A stretch of DNA of 58,507 nt from Planctomycetota bacterium (GTDB taxonomy: Bacteria; Planctomycetota; Phycisphaerae; Phycisphaerales; Phycisphaeraceae). The stretch is from positions 1-58,507 of the forward strand of contig JAJRRC010000115.1 of assembly GCA_024279865.1 (NCBI GenBank), given 5' to 3'. Each line of letters begins with the position of its first letter. Within the stretch, counting starts at the first letter, position 1. The translations under genes and the position numbers were made by a program. Positions 16,254 to 29,900 of the stretch are shown here, piece after piece. A model generated the notes under the pieces. It did not search any database and had not been told where the DNA came from. It worked only from the letters and a program-made list of their open reading frames with translations.

Positions 16254-17710
16254 CGCCGCGATGCGATCTCTTGTAGAGCCAGCCACGCTTCAATCTGAAC
16301 AGCCCCTCCAAAATAGAGCCAGCCGACCAACACGCACATCAACACGATTGCAATCTTCATCTGGTTCACCTGACGATCAATCAGCAAGGATTTTGCGGGA
16401 GTTCCGACCAGTTGATGGAGATAATGTTGTCGCCAGGCAATCGAGCCGTGACGCCAACTATGACGTTGCGGACGAATGTGATTTAACAAGGCCACCTGTC
16501 CCAAAGCATCCGCCATGACCGCTGCGTCAGTCGGCTCAATTAGCTTATGTCCATGAGACTCTGCTTCGTGCGCCACGGCAAAGGTGTCGGCTTGACGTTC
16601 GAGCCTGCGGGAAAACCAACCAAAAGCCAACGCCCAGCAAGCGACCGTGCCAACAAGACTGGCGATGCTTAAATTCTGATCGGTGACCCCAGACATCCAT
16701 TGCTGATCGGGAAAAATTTCCCATAGCCATTGGCCTAGAAAATACAGGCCAACCGTCCAGCCATATTCTAATAACGCAATGGAACCCACTGCCCCGGCCA
16801 TGAGCCAGAAAAAGTGATGCTTACGGATGTGGGCGATTTCATGGGCCATGACCGCTTCGGTTTGCTCTTGGGACATCTGATCAAGCAACGCATCGGTCAG
16901 GAGAATAAATCGCAAAGGAGAGATCAAGCCAATGACGGCTCCGTTGGCCATGCCTCCGAAGGTACGCCAAAGAAGTAATTCGCGTACGCCCACGCGGTAT
17001 TGTTTGCATAGATCAAGGAGCCGTTGCCGTAACGGCCCGGCAGGGAGTGCAACCGTATCCCACAAATATCGCATCATGAGCGGGGCAGTGAGAAAGACCA
17101 AGGCTCCCCCCATGACCGCCAAAACAGGCGTTAAGTCCCATGTCCCTATTTGCAATCGGGCAGGGTTTATTTTGCTTAAGGCTTCCGCCCAACCGAGCAA
17201 GATGAGAATCGGAATGCCAGGCATCGCCAGCGTATGCCTTATTTGTGCAAGGAGAAACTGGCTCATCGACCAGATGGGGTAAACGGGTTGGCCTTCATCA
17301 ATGGCCCGAAAAACCATGGCCTCACGCAAACGTCGCTCGATGGGATAATACAGCCGCCACAGCATGACCTGCACCCCCAACGTTGGAGCAATGACCAACA
17401 ACTCATCGATGAGAACCACGTTTCCCATCACATTGCGAAGATGGATCAATGCTCCCAAAGCCAAGTCGCAGCCAAAGAGGACGATCATGGTGATGCGAGC
17501 CAAAGAACGGACTCGCTCAAGAAAGCGAATGTTATTGCTATTTAGATTTTGAAGCGTTCGACGGCAAACAATCGCAAACAAACCCAGTAGCAAAATTTTG
17601 GGACCCAAGACCAGCCATCCCAGATGAGGACTGACCGCAATGATCTGTTCTGAACCAAGGTTGTCATGGATCAAAATACCCAGCGTAAGAATAATGACCA
17701 ATATCTGCAT
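16250..17710 (-). CDS. M48-family membrane zinc metalloprotease
   Basis: The 486-residue protein has several predicted membrane helices (about 2-18, 33-50, 72-90, 160-175, 195-212, 305-330, 350-366). The HExxH motif lies in AVMAHEIAHIRKHH (H290, E291, H294), and a downstream ERQAD segment (E371, D375) gives the third zinc ligand, as in the M48 Ste24/HtpX type. Such proteases degrade or process membrane proteins, with the active site facing the cytoplasm in HtpX. The C-terminal end overlaps the IS3 remnant. A perfect 17-bp palindrome lies 16 bp upstream of the start. No Shine-Dalgarno sequence is obvious. The substrate is unknown. Confidence 0.88.
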   Translation of the reverse strand: MQILVIILTLGILIHDNLGSEQIIAVSPHLGWLVLGPKILLLGLFAIVCRRTLQNLNSNNIRFLERVRSLARITMIVLFGCDLALGALIHLRNVMGNVVLIDELLVIAPTLGVQVMLWRLYYPIERRLREAMVFRAIDEGQPVYPIWSMSQFLLAQIRHTLAMPGIPILILLGWAEALSKINPARLQIGTWDLTPVLAVMGGALVFLTAPLMMRYLWDTVALPAGPLRQRLLDLCKQYRVGVRELLLWRTFGGMANGAVIGLISPLRFILLTDALLDQMSQEQTEAVMAHEIAHIRKHHFFWLMAGAVGSIALLEYGWTVGLYFLGQWLWEIFPDQQWMSGVTDQNLSIASLVGTVACWALAFGWFSRRLERQADTFAVAHEAESHGHKLIEPTDAAVMADALGQVALLNHIRPQRHSWRHGSIAWRQHYLHQLVGTPAKSLLIDRQVNQMKIAIVLMCVLVGWLYFGGAVQIEAWLALQEIASRR

Positions 17711-17725
17711 AGTGAGTCTATCGGC

Positions 17726-17742
17726 TATTCAGCGTCTGAATA
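17726..17742. promoter_or_regulatory. Perfect 17-bp palindrome, candidate operator of the M48 protease gene
   Basis: TATTCAGCGTCTGAATA has 7-bp arms and a 3-bp centre. It begins 16 bp upstream of the M48 start codon, the usual place for a repressor site. The binding protein is unknown. Confidence 0.45.
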
Positions 17743-17845
17743 TACAAGGCCAAAGCGTCCGCATTCTTATTGAAAAACCCCAAATGCTTTAAAACTCTCT
17801 TGGAATATTTTAGGGGGAATTCCCGGGGAGTGGAACTACCGGGGG

Positions 17846-17887
17846 AAAAAGGCGTGATGACGCGAGCGTTAAGCACGTCACCACGCC
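17846..17887 (-). terminator. Intrinsic terminator of the giant gene
   Basis: On the minus strand GGCGTGGTGACG pairs with CGTCATCACGCC (one mismatch) and is followed by TTTTT. It lies about 60 bp after the giant gene's stop codon, so the gene ends its own transcript before the M48 gene. Confidence 0.75.
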
Positions 17888-17898
17888 ACGAGGCATTT

Positions 17899-17934
17899 TC
17901 AGGAATCAGGCCGATGGTGTGACCTGACTCCTGA
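17899..17934. repeat. Hairpin just after the giant gene stop
   Basis: TCAGGAATCAGG and CCTGACTCCTGA form a 12-bp stem (11 Watson-Crick pairs plus one G-T wobble) with a 12-base loop. There is no T run on either side, so it is more likely a transcript-protecting 3' structure than a terminator. Confidence 0.5.
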
Positions 17935-17948
17935 TCAGACTCAAGTGG

Positions 17949-20900
17949 TTATCCGAGCCAACGCTGTAGCAAAGCACGCGTGTCATTTTGGCCGATGGAG
18001 AATTCTGCTCCAAACGGTCCAGCCCAGACATCAGCCGTGCCGATCACGTTGAGTGTAAACAGGTCATAGGCAAAGTCCGTGATGGCTGCTCCCGAAGCCA
18101 TCAAGTTAGGTTCTCCCACGATGGAGTCTGGCGAATCCAAAATGGTCAGACGGTCAGTGTGACTCAATCCAAGAACATGTCCCAGTTCATGAGCCGCCAC
18201 GTTGGCTGTGGCAATACTGACATCATTAAATTGATCTGTGTCGGTTGCATTGATTCTTGAGAAATCATAGGAGATGTTTTGTATTGCCACGAAAGCTTCA
18301 TCGTCCTTGGTGATATTCACAAAGTCGACCTGGCTGGCTTGGCCGAGCAGGCCCTGTGAAATGCCGCCGACTTTACCGATAAAGACTGTGGAGAAGTCTC
18401 CCGCTCCATCACCTGGGTCTACGGTGGTGAAGAATAGGCCTTTCGTTGCAGTATTGAATGTTGTCAGGAATTCGCCAATGGTTAGAGCTCCATCACCTGC
18501 ACCATCAGCCACATCATCATCAATGTGCTGGACGACATCCAGACCATTTACGGAACCGAAAATTCCCACGATTTGATCGTAGATGCTCGTGATCAAGTTT
18601 GCCGTGTCCGTATCGTCAATCAGGTCGGCATTGAAATCACTTCCAACAAAGGCAGTGATGGCATGGTTGGTATCAAACTTTGTGGTCTCGCCCCCACCAA
18701 AGTTCAGATAGACGAGTTGCTTGTTATCGTTGTCGTCCGCTGCCGTCCCTGAACTTGATCCGGGATCATATCCAATCACTTCACCGGCAGGCAAGGTACC
18801 GCCAGGCAGAGCTGCTTCAAGGTTTGCAGCAGAATCAGCCAAGGTGAGGTTCAATTCAAAATCTAAAGATAGAACATCGTTGGACGAGAAGAATGAAGAG
18901 TCCACCACAAGGAAATAGTCGCCAGTTTCGGGCAGTTCCAGTGCCTGGAAAGTATTCTCGAAGAATTCATTTTCGTATCGAGCTACCAGTTCATAGGTGT
19001 CATCGGCAATGGTGTTGTTTGTTCCCTGATCATCTTTGAGGAACAGACCCACAACTCCAAATTCAGGTCCAACGTATTGTTGGCTGAAGAAGTCACCCGC
19101 ATTTGCGGTGAAGTGGAAGACATTGGCTCCCTGGTTATTTATAGGGCCTGCGACCGTGGTCGTTTGATTCATTGTCAAGGAAACAGTGTTGATCTGTTCT
19201 GCTGTAAGGAAGGGGTTTAGTTCATTGTTGCCGGTGACAAACTGTTCAAAGAAGCCGCCTGGGGTGCCATCGCCATCGCCATCGATCACCGTGCCAGCCA
19301 CATCGTCGATGGTACTATCAGGCGTTCCATCTTGATTAAAATCGCTCAACGCAGAACGGGTAAATCCATTGGCCATGGCCGAGCCAGAACGGTCCGTCAA
19401 GGCAGGGTAGCCATTGGTACCATCGGCGATAGAGACAAAGACCGTCTGGTTAAAGCCTGCTGCACGGGTCAAACGGATCACGCCCAGCACGTTGCCATTG
19501 GCATCGGTTCGGGTGGTATAGGTGGCTTGAGCGTCATTGATGACTGGGCCATTAGTGTCATTTTCTCGCAAGGTGATCGAGCCACGCATGTCAGCCTTGT
19601 CATCCAAGTCGGTATCAGTCTCGCTGGGGTTGACATTCATCGATAGCGAGATGGTTGAGGCGTTGAGTTCTTGGTTGAAGATGATTTCAATCAGTGAATT
19701 AGAAATCTGTGTCATGCTTTGGACTTGAGGAGCACCAAACGGATCGTTAAAGGTGCGTGTTGTCAGTGCGGATGCAAATTTACCACGAATGGATGCGGGC
19801 AAGTCGTTTGCTGCGACAATGATATTTTGCCTGCCGTTATTGATATCTGAGTTATTCACTTGGTTCTTAACAGTCACACGGGTGATAGAGCTAGGAAGTA
19901 TGCCGCCCGCTTCAGTTTGATCGTTGAGGAAGAGTCGATTGTCTGACATGCCTGGGGTAAAGGCTCCAGCCGTCACCGTGGGTAGCACGCCTGCACTGAG
20001 AACCGAATCACGCATATCTTGGAAGGTTGCGGTCTGCAGTGAACCACCGGTCAGAATATCATCTGCTGTATTGACCTGCAGGTCATCACCAATCCATGCG
20101 CCATATAAGATCAAGCTATCACGGACTTCACGGTTCGAGGAGAAGGTCCTGCCGCCTTGTGACACATTAAAGATTGCTTCAGTCATGTATTCAAAGGAGG
20201 CAGAGTTCACAAAGCCATTCACTGCAATAAGACCTTGATGATTGTCTCTGACGCGAATGGTTCGAGCATCATCACCGATGATAATTTGGCTGCCAGCAGA
20301 AGTCCCATCGTTTAACTGCAAGGTGGTTAGTTTGCCATCGACTTGAACTCGTGCGTTGGAGCCAAAGGTTTTATCCACTCGGAAAGTTGAGCCTGAGCCA
20401 ATGTGTGCGATGGCATCAAAATCAGCCCGGGCAAAAATGGTTCTCGCGTCGGCAGCAATATCAATGACTGCTCCAGCACCGACATTATCGGTGAAGTTAA
20501 TGCTTGTGGCATAGCCAGCCATGACCAATCCGTCCATGGTGCCACCGAAGTTTGCGGTCTTTAAATAACCGTCTGCATAAACAATGGCATTGGACCCCGC
20601 AGAGTCATCTGCATTTTTGTCTCGGTTCACAATAAAGGTACGAATGGAGTTGCCCGCCACTGAGCCGTCAAAGCGACCATTGGACACGCGGAAGTAGTTG
20701 ATCGATCCGGGGGTGGACAGTGAGCCGTCAAAGTCGCCTCTGACGAGAACCGTTCCAAAGGAGTTGTTGGTGGTTGCAAAACGACCTGAGAAGGTTTCGT
20801 TGTCACTGGCATCGGTGGTTGTTTTGTATCCAGGCACATCAATTTGCAATCGAGTGATCGTGGAAGCGGTCAGGCCGCGAAGGTCGTCCTGTGTCGTGCC

Positions 20901-23900
20901 GAACATTTCGACGAGTTGGTCATCTTGAGCAGCTCCCATGCTATCTACGCCATTGTCGTAGAGACCCAGGGTTCGCGTGCCGTTGCTATCAAAGGCTGTG
21001 TCGACGAGGTTGCCGTCGATTGCACCGACTTCGGTGCGACTTTGTACGGTGGCGTTGGCCATGTTGATTGTCACAAAGCGACGCAATGAACCATCAATAC
21101 CGACCAGTTCGGCTCCATCAAATTCGATGGAGGTGACGGCCACTGGACGGTCCGTTGCGGTGTCGGTCAAGACACCCAAATCTGTTAGAACATCTGTCGC
21201 ATTATCCAATTGCAACAAGTGCATGGCAGGGTTCGTGCCAATGGATGCGACAATGTACGTATTGCCCGCTGCACCAGGAGCCACCGCAACGCTACGGCCG
21301 AGATAGCGGGTACTACCAATAATCAAACTCGTGGTTTCTACGAACTGGGTTTGGACACCCACGAGGTCCAACTGGCCTAGTACAGATGTGGGCTGCGGAT
21401 TGTTTCGCAGCATGCGGCCGGTATTGCCAGCGTCATTACCGATGGCAATGGCGACACTGCCTTGGCCCATGGCAAAGGCAGTGTTGTTATTAAGCGAAAG
21501 ATGATCTGCTGCACCTGGGGTGGACAAACGGGACCATGTATTCGTCAATGGGGCTGTAGAACCGATCATCAAAGCATTGCCATTGGTATCGGTGACTCGT
21601 GCAACAAGGTTGCCGTTGTCAAAACCGAGACCCGCAAAGGTCAGATTCAAATCAGCAGCATCGTTGTTCGTACCATTGCCATCAATATCCACGGCAATGG
21701 TTCCCACAACGGTTTCGACACCATTGGTATCAATTCGTAGCAATGTGTTGATATTGGTGGTGGTGTTCTTAAAGACGGCGAAGAACGCTCCGGTATTGGC
21801 GTCAAAGGCAAAAGCGTCAAACGTGGTGCCATCTCCAGCATTGGTGAGATTGATGCGTGGGAGAATCGGCGATGCAGGACTGTGTGCCGTGAGGCTACCG
21901 GTGGTTGAACCGAACGGATTGGTAATGGTAACCAACATGTGGCCATCGGAGATGGCTTGATTGGTGCCTGTGCCATCGCGGTCGTTGACAAGCAGGTATA
22001 GATTGTCGTTTGCGTCAAAGGCCACCTGTTCAATATTGGAACTAAAGAGTTCGTTGAATAAGCCTCGGACGATTCCCAAGTCGATAATGCCGCCGGAGGC
22101 ATTGATTTCGACGAGGCGGTCGACGAGGGGGCCCGTGGTTCCGCCATCAATATCACGTGAGGAATCAATCGCCACGATGCGGCCGGTGCTGCTAATCGCC
22201 AGGCCAGTTAGGTTGGCCGCAGACGTGTCAAGTACAGATGCTTCTTCAGTGGTATTGAAGCTTTGAATGTTAGCCAGAGCCACCAAGGTGTCCGCTGCAC
22301 CGGTTGAATCAAAGTCCATGCCAGTAATGGAAAGGGGGTTACCAGTTAATGGATCAACAAGATTCGACGCAGCACTCTCTACGCCAGTCGTCGTATTTAA
22401 CGTCACCAACTGGTTCGTTGCTGAATCAAATGCCACGGTATTGCCCATGCTATCAACGGTCAGTTGGGTCAGCCCGGTACGACCTGCTGTTGGAGCAGTT
22501 AATTGCGTAAACAGTGGGTCGCTGAGCGTGTTGGTATCAAAATCACTGCTCTGGAGCAGGGCACGCCTTAGTTCGCCTGTTACCTGAATACTGGCGGTGG
22601 GATCTAGTGTGCCAATTTGCAGGTCATTGACACGCCCGGCCATATAGCCCGAGAAGTCTGCTGCAACACGAACGGACTCAGGTTTAAGGCCACCCTTGCC
22701 AAAATAACGGATCATTCCAGCATTGGCCGTGGAATCAATCCAAAGGTCCGGGGTATTGGGTGTAACTGCATGGTCATCCCCCGTTAGAGTCACGCCACCG
22801 AGTCCATCTTTACGAAGGTTTCTGAAATCGACTTTGTTGAGCAGTACATCATCGCCGGTCACAATTTTTCCAATTTCAAAACCATTGACAGCATCAAAGT
22901 CAAAGCGAACTTGCCCAGCTTTGAAGCGGGTATTGGTTGCGCCTTGTTTAACGTAAATGGCATCAATGGTGCTGTTCCCTGCCGTATGCTGCACGAGAAC
23001 TTCATCAAGGCCCCAAACGCGAATGGTGACAAAACTGCCGCCACCCAAGTCAAACTGGATGCCACCACGATTGGCAGATGTGACAGAAGTCACATTGTTT
23101 GCTGCAAAATTACCCACATCGGTCGGATCAAATTCAGTGAACCGGATATCTCCTGCTGCATAAGTTACATTACTCATCGCAGCCAGTGGTGTATTGGCAT
23201 TGTTTAAAGATCTTGTGCGATTGGAACGAATGCGTGAATCTGCGGCAATGGTTGTCGTTGAATCAAGTTGTCCACTGAAACTGGAATCAAAATCACCACG
23301 AATGGTTCTTATTTCACTGAAACCGCCACCTTGAACTCGGCCGTTGCCAAGGTCTCGGATCACATCATCATCGCTCGTGCCAAACAGGCCATCATCGCCG
23401 ACGTCTACGCCTGCAATGATGTCTACACCCGCAGCACCATAGGCCATTCCACGTCGGCTGTTACCCAGATTCGCGTTGTAAATGTCGCCATAGAGCAAGG
23501 TGCGATCAGCACGGCCGAATAGACTACTTTGTTCGGCATCACTTAAGCCGTCGGAAATCACAACTGTGCCGTCAAGAACATCTGCGATGGCTGAGGAGCC
23601 AAGCACAAAGCCCGCAACCGCACTGCTGTCAACGATTTCTTCAGAGATTGAGAGGGTTCGAATATCATTGCCTGCTGCAAAGATGGAATTGTTCACATGC
23701 TTGGCTTGAATCTTATCAATACGTTCAAGAGCTGGGCCTTCGGTTGCATCAGGTGTGCTGCCAGCCTTGGTGAACAGGCCATCGTCGCCGGCTCGCAAGC
23801 CCGCTTGGAAGATGGAGTTTTCGATATTGGTCGTAGCGATAATATTGCGAATTCTGCCGCCAGCAACAACGACAGAGTCAAAGATATTTCGTGCTTTGAC

Positions 23901-26900
23901 TTGATCGATTTGTCCGTCAGCAATCAGATTGCCATGCATGTCTAGCTTCACATATAAGTTTGCATCGCCTGCGACATCCAGACGGGCGAATGACATGCTA
24001 TCGCTACCAAAGTTGCCATTGATAATGATTTTAGCATCGGTATCAATGGTGGCAGTTCCGTCCATATCGCCATCTATGCGTAGGGTGGTACGTCCACCGT
24101 TGAGCGTTCCGATATCCAAGGTGCCGTCCATGTCGCCCTTGATGCGTAGATTGCGAGCATCCGCAAAAGTCACTTCAGCCATGGCATCAAGATTGCCGCC
24201 AAGGGTAAATGAATTGTTAAAGGTTTCACTTTGGACCAAGGTATTGGCCTGCATGTCACCATCAATTCGAACGTTTCGAAGTTCTTGGGCAGAGACGGAG
24301 GAAACACGGACCTCAGTTAACAGGGTGCCCGTGAAACTGTCGGCACCAATGTCTGCGACAATTCCCAGGTCCGAAGCTGCGTTGCTTGTTCCTACATCTT
24401 CAATAATCAGGTTGCCAGTACCTCCGCTGTTATCGGCCACGGTGATCTGGCCATTCGCAAACGTTGCAATTAAGTCGGCACCCAGTGTAATTGCATCAAG
24501 CACGTCTTGAATCGTGGTGGCGGTCGATAGGTCCACAAGCACTTGGCTACCGTCCCGTTTGGTAATATCGAGGTCATCGCCGGCTGCCACGCGTACACCA
24601 GCACTGTCGTCAAGACGTTTAATGGCAGTCAACAGGGTCGTGCCAGATGCCGTGAGGGAACCGTCGAGCATGTCGCCTTCTTGGCCAACGACATTACGTT
24701 TTTCGGTCACGTTGAAAGTAGAGATCAGACCATTGTTGGCTGTAACTTTGCCATAGAAATTACCTCGACTAATATTGACTTTGGAGATATCTCCAAAGGC
24801 TGAGGAAACTGTCGAGAAGAGAGAATTGGTTGCATCACCGAGATTGCCGGTTAAAACTTGGAGCGTTTTGAGTGTGCCGCCCACAGCAATATCACCGGTA
24901 ATATTGCCATTTCGTACATCAATTGTTTTGGCGGTGCCAAGGACATTGATATCGCCGGTTAATAAGTTTTCGGTGTAATCATCCTTGTTCTTCGGATTCA
25001 CACGGATCACATTGGTGAGATTGCCCGCGATGTCGATGTTTCCATTGAGATAGCCAAAGGCATTGAGAGTACCAAGGTTGCCCAAGACTTCGAGGTTCAT
25101 ATTCATATCGCCAGCGATATCGCCGCCGTTTCCGCTGTTGTTGATGCGCCCGACATCCATTCGATTGAGATTGCCATTGATGGTCATGTTACCGGTGGCG
25201 GTATCGCCAACATAAATGGTATTGACATTGCCATCAACGAAGAAGTTACCGCTATTGAGGCTCTGGCGGAAGTCACCGGACGTCAGAGCATATTTAAATT
25301 TATTGGTTCCCACGATATTGATCGATCCCGCAAATTCGCCATCAATACGGATGTTTTTGGCTGCACCGACGACGTTGAGGTCGCCGTCCATATCACCTTT
25401 GACGCGGAAGCTCTTGAGGAATCCGTTGTTGCCTTCAATGCTGATTACGGAATTATTGAGTACATTGCCGTTGACCGTAAAGTTATGCACATTGCCTGCG
25501 ATATCGAGATTGACTCCGATGAGGTCCGCGCCAGGACTAAACGTGCCGAGTTTACCGGTGGTCAATGATAGACCTTCGATGGAATCGGTGGTCACGATGC
25601 GGTCAATGTTATTGACGAAGTTCATGGTAGTGTTGCCACGAATTTGATAGCCCCTGAAGGAACCAAAGCCAACCGTGCCTCGCAAGTCTGTGTTCTGCAT
25701 CAGGCCAGCCTGAAGGACATCAGGAATGTCATTGTTATCAATGTCACCTAGGAGTCCCAGATCGTTTGGTGAAACCATCATGGTCTGATTGTAATCTTCG
25801 GTCATCTGAAGAATTTGGTCTGATGTGACACCATTCGAATTCGCCAAGAAGCGAGCAATATCTGTCAGGGCATTTCCTGCTGCGGGATTGATTGCAGAGG
25901 GTCTTGCTGCAATGGCAAAATCGTTGGGGTCGACAAATCGGGCTGCGGTTTCGAGGGTGATGGAGTTGAAAGATTCACTGCCTTCGAAGTAGACATTGCG
26001 AATGCCGTAGCCATCAATCGTAAAGTTGCCATAGGAACCGAAATCGTGGATATGGAACCCGCTATTTAGCAGACCAAACCCATTGTCTATGATGAAGTTG
26101 TTGTACTGTGGGGCTTGGAATCGCGTGCCGATGACACCGCCAATGCCATTAAGTTGAACGGTTCCAATGCCGTTATCCGTTGCAGCTTTGATCAGATTGC
26201 GTTGGTACAAGTTTTCAACAGCTTCAGCGGCGGCAATACTCAGGTCCACGGTGCTGCTACGTGTTGGCGTTGCCACGTCTGTTGGACTGGAGACAAGGCC
26301 AGGAGTCCATTCAAGGGTTGAATCCAAATTTGGCGTGACCATGATATTGGCATTGATAATCGCCCCATCAGTCAGATTAATATTGGCGATACCACCTTGT
26401 GCGACGATGTTGCCTAGCACATCAGAATTTGCACCCGCATTTGTAACCGTAAAGATAAAGCTATCCGAGAAAATGCCTGATCGTGCAACGAGTCCGTTTC
26501 CAGTGGTGGGGAGACCTTCGCCGATACGTACTTTCCAGATATCGCCGGCAGCAAAGATTGGGGCGTTCACACCTTCAAACACATCAGGATTGTCAATGCC
26601 GCCATAATTGGCAGTCACGGTTCCAAGATCCCCGCCAATAATCAGATTGCCGAGGCCTTCTTTTGCCCAGACGGTATTGACATTGCCAGAAGAGACAATG
26701 CCGTTGTGTTGCTGCACAAAGGGATAGTTGTCCGCCACGATAGCTCGTTGATAGACTGCGGCCTCGGTATTGGTGGTCGCGAGGCCCAGCGTGCCGTTAG
26801 AAGAAATGGTTTCAATGGTAGCTGCATTGACATTGACCAATTCACCGCCAGTGGCATTGTGGATCAGATTAAAGTTACCTGCTTGTGTCAGAGGATCACT

Positions 26901-29900
26901 ATCTCCGCCGACGCGCCAAACATCAACGATTGTCCCATCACTACTTCCGATCGTGACATCCAATTTGGGCAATGGCAGTTCAAGTTCAACGTCAACGTTA
27001 TCAACGGTGATGACTTCTGGATCAACGACAAGCCCTAAATCAGGCACTTCGGTGCCTTGTCCCAAGGCCACAATTTGTCCAATTTCAACAGGGTTCCCCA
27101 AGCCATTGGAGGATGCTTGTGCTGCGAGGCCGCCTGTGGAAGTTGCTCTGATGAGTACTTGACCACCACTACCTCGGATGCCATAGGTTACGAGGGTTAA
27201 AAACGCACTCGCAGTGGTCAGGACATTGTCATTGTTGGTATCAATTCCCTGAGCCAAATCAATGGGGCTATCAGGCGTGACCATGTCGGTTGGGGTTAAT
27301 AGAATTTCGCCGCCTGAGTCATCGACCAATCGCACTGATTCGCTGATGCCATAGACTTGTAAGCTTTGTCCGCCGCCGAAAAAGCTGTCGCTGTAGACCG
27401 TTCCGCCGACTTGCATATAGCGGACGTTGCCGCCTGGGCCTGTGTCGATTTGTACGCCACCAGCCTGAACGGTTCCCAAGTTGCCTTCCACATCAATCAT
27501 GTCAATGATGCCGTCTTGACCAAGCCCGTCAGCATTGACCCGAATCGCACTTGCATCGTTCGTTGCCATGTCGCCTGCTCGCACGACACCAAGGCCGCCA
27601 TCAGCCACGATATCCATAAGCAAGGTGGTGAATGCGTCAATGACTTGTATATTGCCACCGACTTCAGCGGAATTAATTTCCAGTGTTCCTGTGGTACTTT
27701 GAATCAATCCCACATTGCCATCAGCCACTTTCAGAGAGAAGCCATGGCTATTGCCTGATTCACCGTCGAGCAACCCAACTTCACCTGCGATGTTGGCTCG
27801 GAAATTGCCGGATTGAACGAGGATGTTGTCTGTTCCAAAGTTGCCATAGAACTGGGTTCCAGTGGTCACAATCGCACCCAGGTCACCTTGGCCGATTCGT
27901 ACCGCAGGATCGGTGGAGGAGACGTACAGATGATTTTGAGCAACCAAGCCACCCAAAGCCACATCGCCCACACCTGTTAATAGGACTTGATAAGGGGTGT
28001 CGGCAAGTAGTCGGGTATGAGTGTATTCACCGGCATCGACCACACCATTAAAGTTCCCATCGCCGGAGTAACCGACTGCAACACGGTAGATGCCGGGCCG
28101 ATCAGCGGTGAATGTAAAGGCTTGCCCTTGGACTTGGCCTGGATCTATATCGGAATAATCCGTGGCAATCAGACGGCCATCAGGATCATAAATACCTACG
28201 TTCAAGATACTAGAGCCTAGGGAGATCAATTGAACTGTGACGGTTTGGCCGCCCAGCAATGAAACGCCATAGTAATCGGTCAAATCCGTAACGGTACTTT
28301 TGGCGTTGAGTAAACCTTGGACCAAGATGATATCGGGTTCCATGTTGCCGTTGGCTCGAACGGTTCCCAATAACTGGGCGGTTTCAAACGTGTCATTGTG
28401 ATAGAGTGCCGCGTTGTCGAGGATTCCCTGTTCAAAGAGAGTACCTGCGGTTTCTTTATCGACACTGGTATCAATTTTGTGTTCAAGTTCCAACTGAGGC
28501 AATGTGACTGCATCAAGATTCGATATATTCGTTGATCTGTTTTGAATATCAAAATTACCCACCACCGAATCGAGTGAAAGAATTTGTCCGACCTTGCCGC
28601 CCACGGACAAATCAAAGCCCGTGTTGTAAAGCAGTGGGTTGGTGGGTAAGACGGTAACTTCGTCTGTTCCGATGGCTGCAGCCACGGTCAAATTGCGGAG
28701 ATCGCCATCGACTTTGAAGTTGTCTGCTACAAAGGCATTTGAATTGCTTTGGCCCTGGGTGGCTCCAGTGAGCAACCAACCTGCATAGAAGTTTCCGATG
28801 GAGCCAGAGGCATCGACGCGGCCGGTGACAGTTCCGTCGATCATGATGTTGCCGACGTTTTGTCCTTCAACATCGCTGGCCGTGGTGCCTCGCAGTTGCA
28901 TCAACATGGCAGACTCTTGGCCATCGGCCAAACGCAAGGTTGAAGTGGCGTTGTCTGCTGCGAAGAAGCGGTCATTGGCAAAATCGTAGCTGATGGCAGA
29001 GACGGTGGATCGCAAGGGGCCTGCTGAGGTCGCTTCAGCAGACTGTGTAGCGTCTGCGGTATCAATCTGAACCAATCTGGCATTGCTGGCGTCATGAGCG
29101 AACAATTGATTGGACCGGTCAAAATCCATCGATCTGATGTTCAGGGCTAAACCCGTGGCAGCATCTGTCACCAGTCCGAGGTCTAGGTCTGCAGCGGTCG
29201 CGGAGATATCAATTTCCATCAATGTGCCACCATTGGCGACAATATAAAGTGCTTGCTGATCGTCTGGGGCTCCGGCTGCTTGCCCAATACCATTGGAGAA
29301 GGCCATTGCTTGTACAGAACTCACGTCCAAGGAACGAATGGTGGTGAACTCGAAAGCTCCGTTTGTCGTCACAGGAACTCGCGTGGCGGGGTCGATGCTA
29401 ATGCCAATCGTTCCCAGCACAATGGAGCCCGCGGGGGTTCCAAACAGATGAGCGGTACTGCCCATGGATTGCTGGAGATCGAAGAATTCATAATTCGCAT
29501 TGGAAGTGTAACCCACCGCATCTGCTGAAATGGTATCAGGATCAGTGATCTCTGTCGCAGCAATGAATCCAGTTCCTGCTATTGAAACAAGGTCACTCGA
29601 AGAGATTAACACGGCACGTCCTTGTCCACCCGTATTCACAGATGTTGCACGATCAATCGCGATCAAGTTACCTTCGCGGTCCACATCCATCGCAGTGATC
29701 TCTGTATTGACACTTGCAACCTGAAGTGTGCCTAGGTTTTCTATATTAGATAATTTCTCCAAGTCAATTTGTAGTAATTCATCTGCAGTCCCATTGCGTT
29801 GAACGGCAAAGAGGAAGCGACCGTCTGCGGTATCTGCAAATGCGAGAGCGGTGATATTGTCGGTGATGTTTGTGCCGCTGGAACTTAGCAATCCAAGGCT

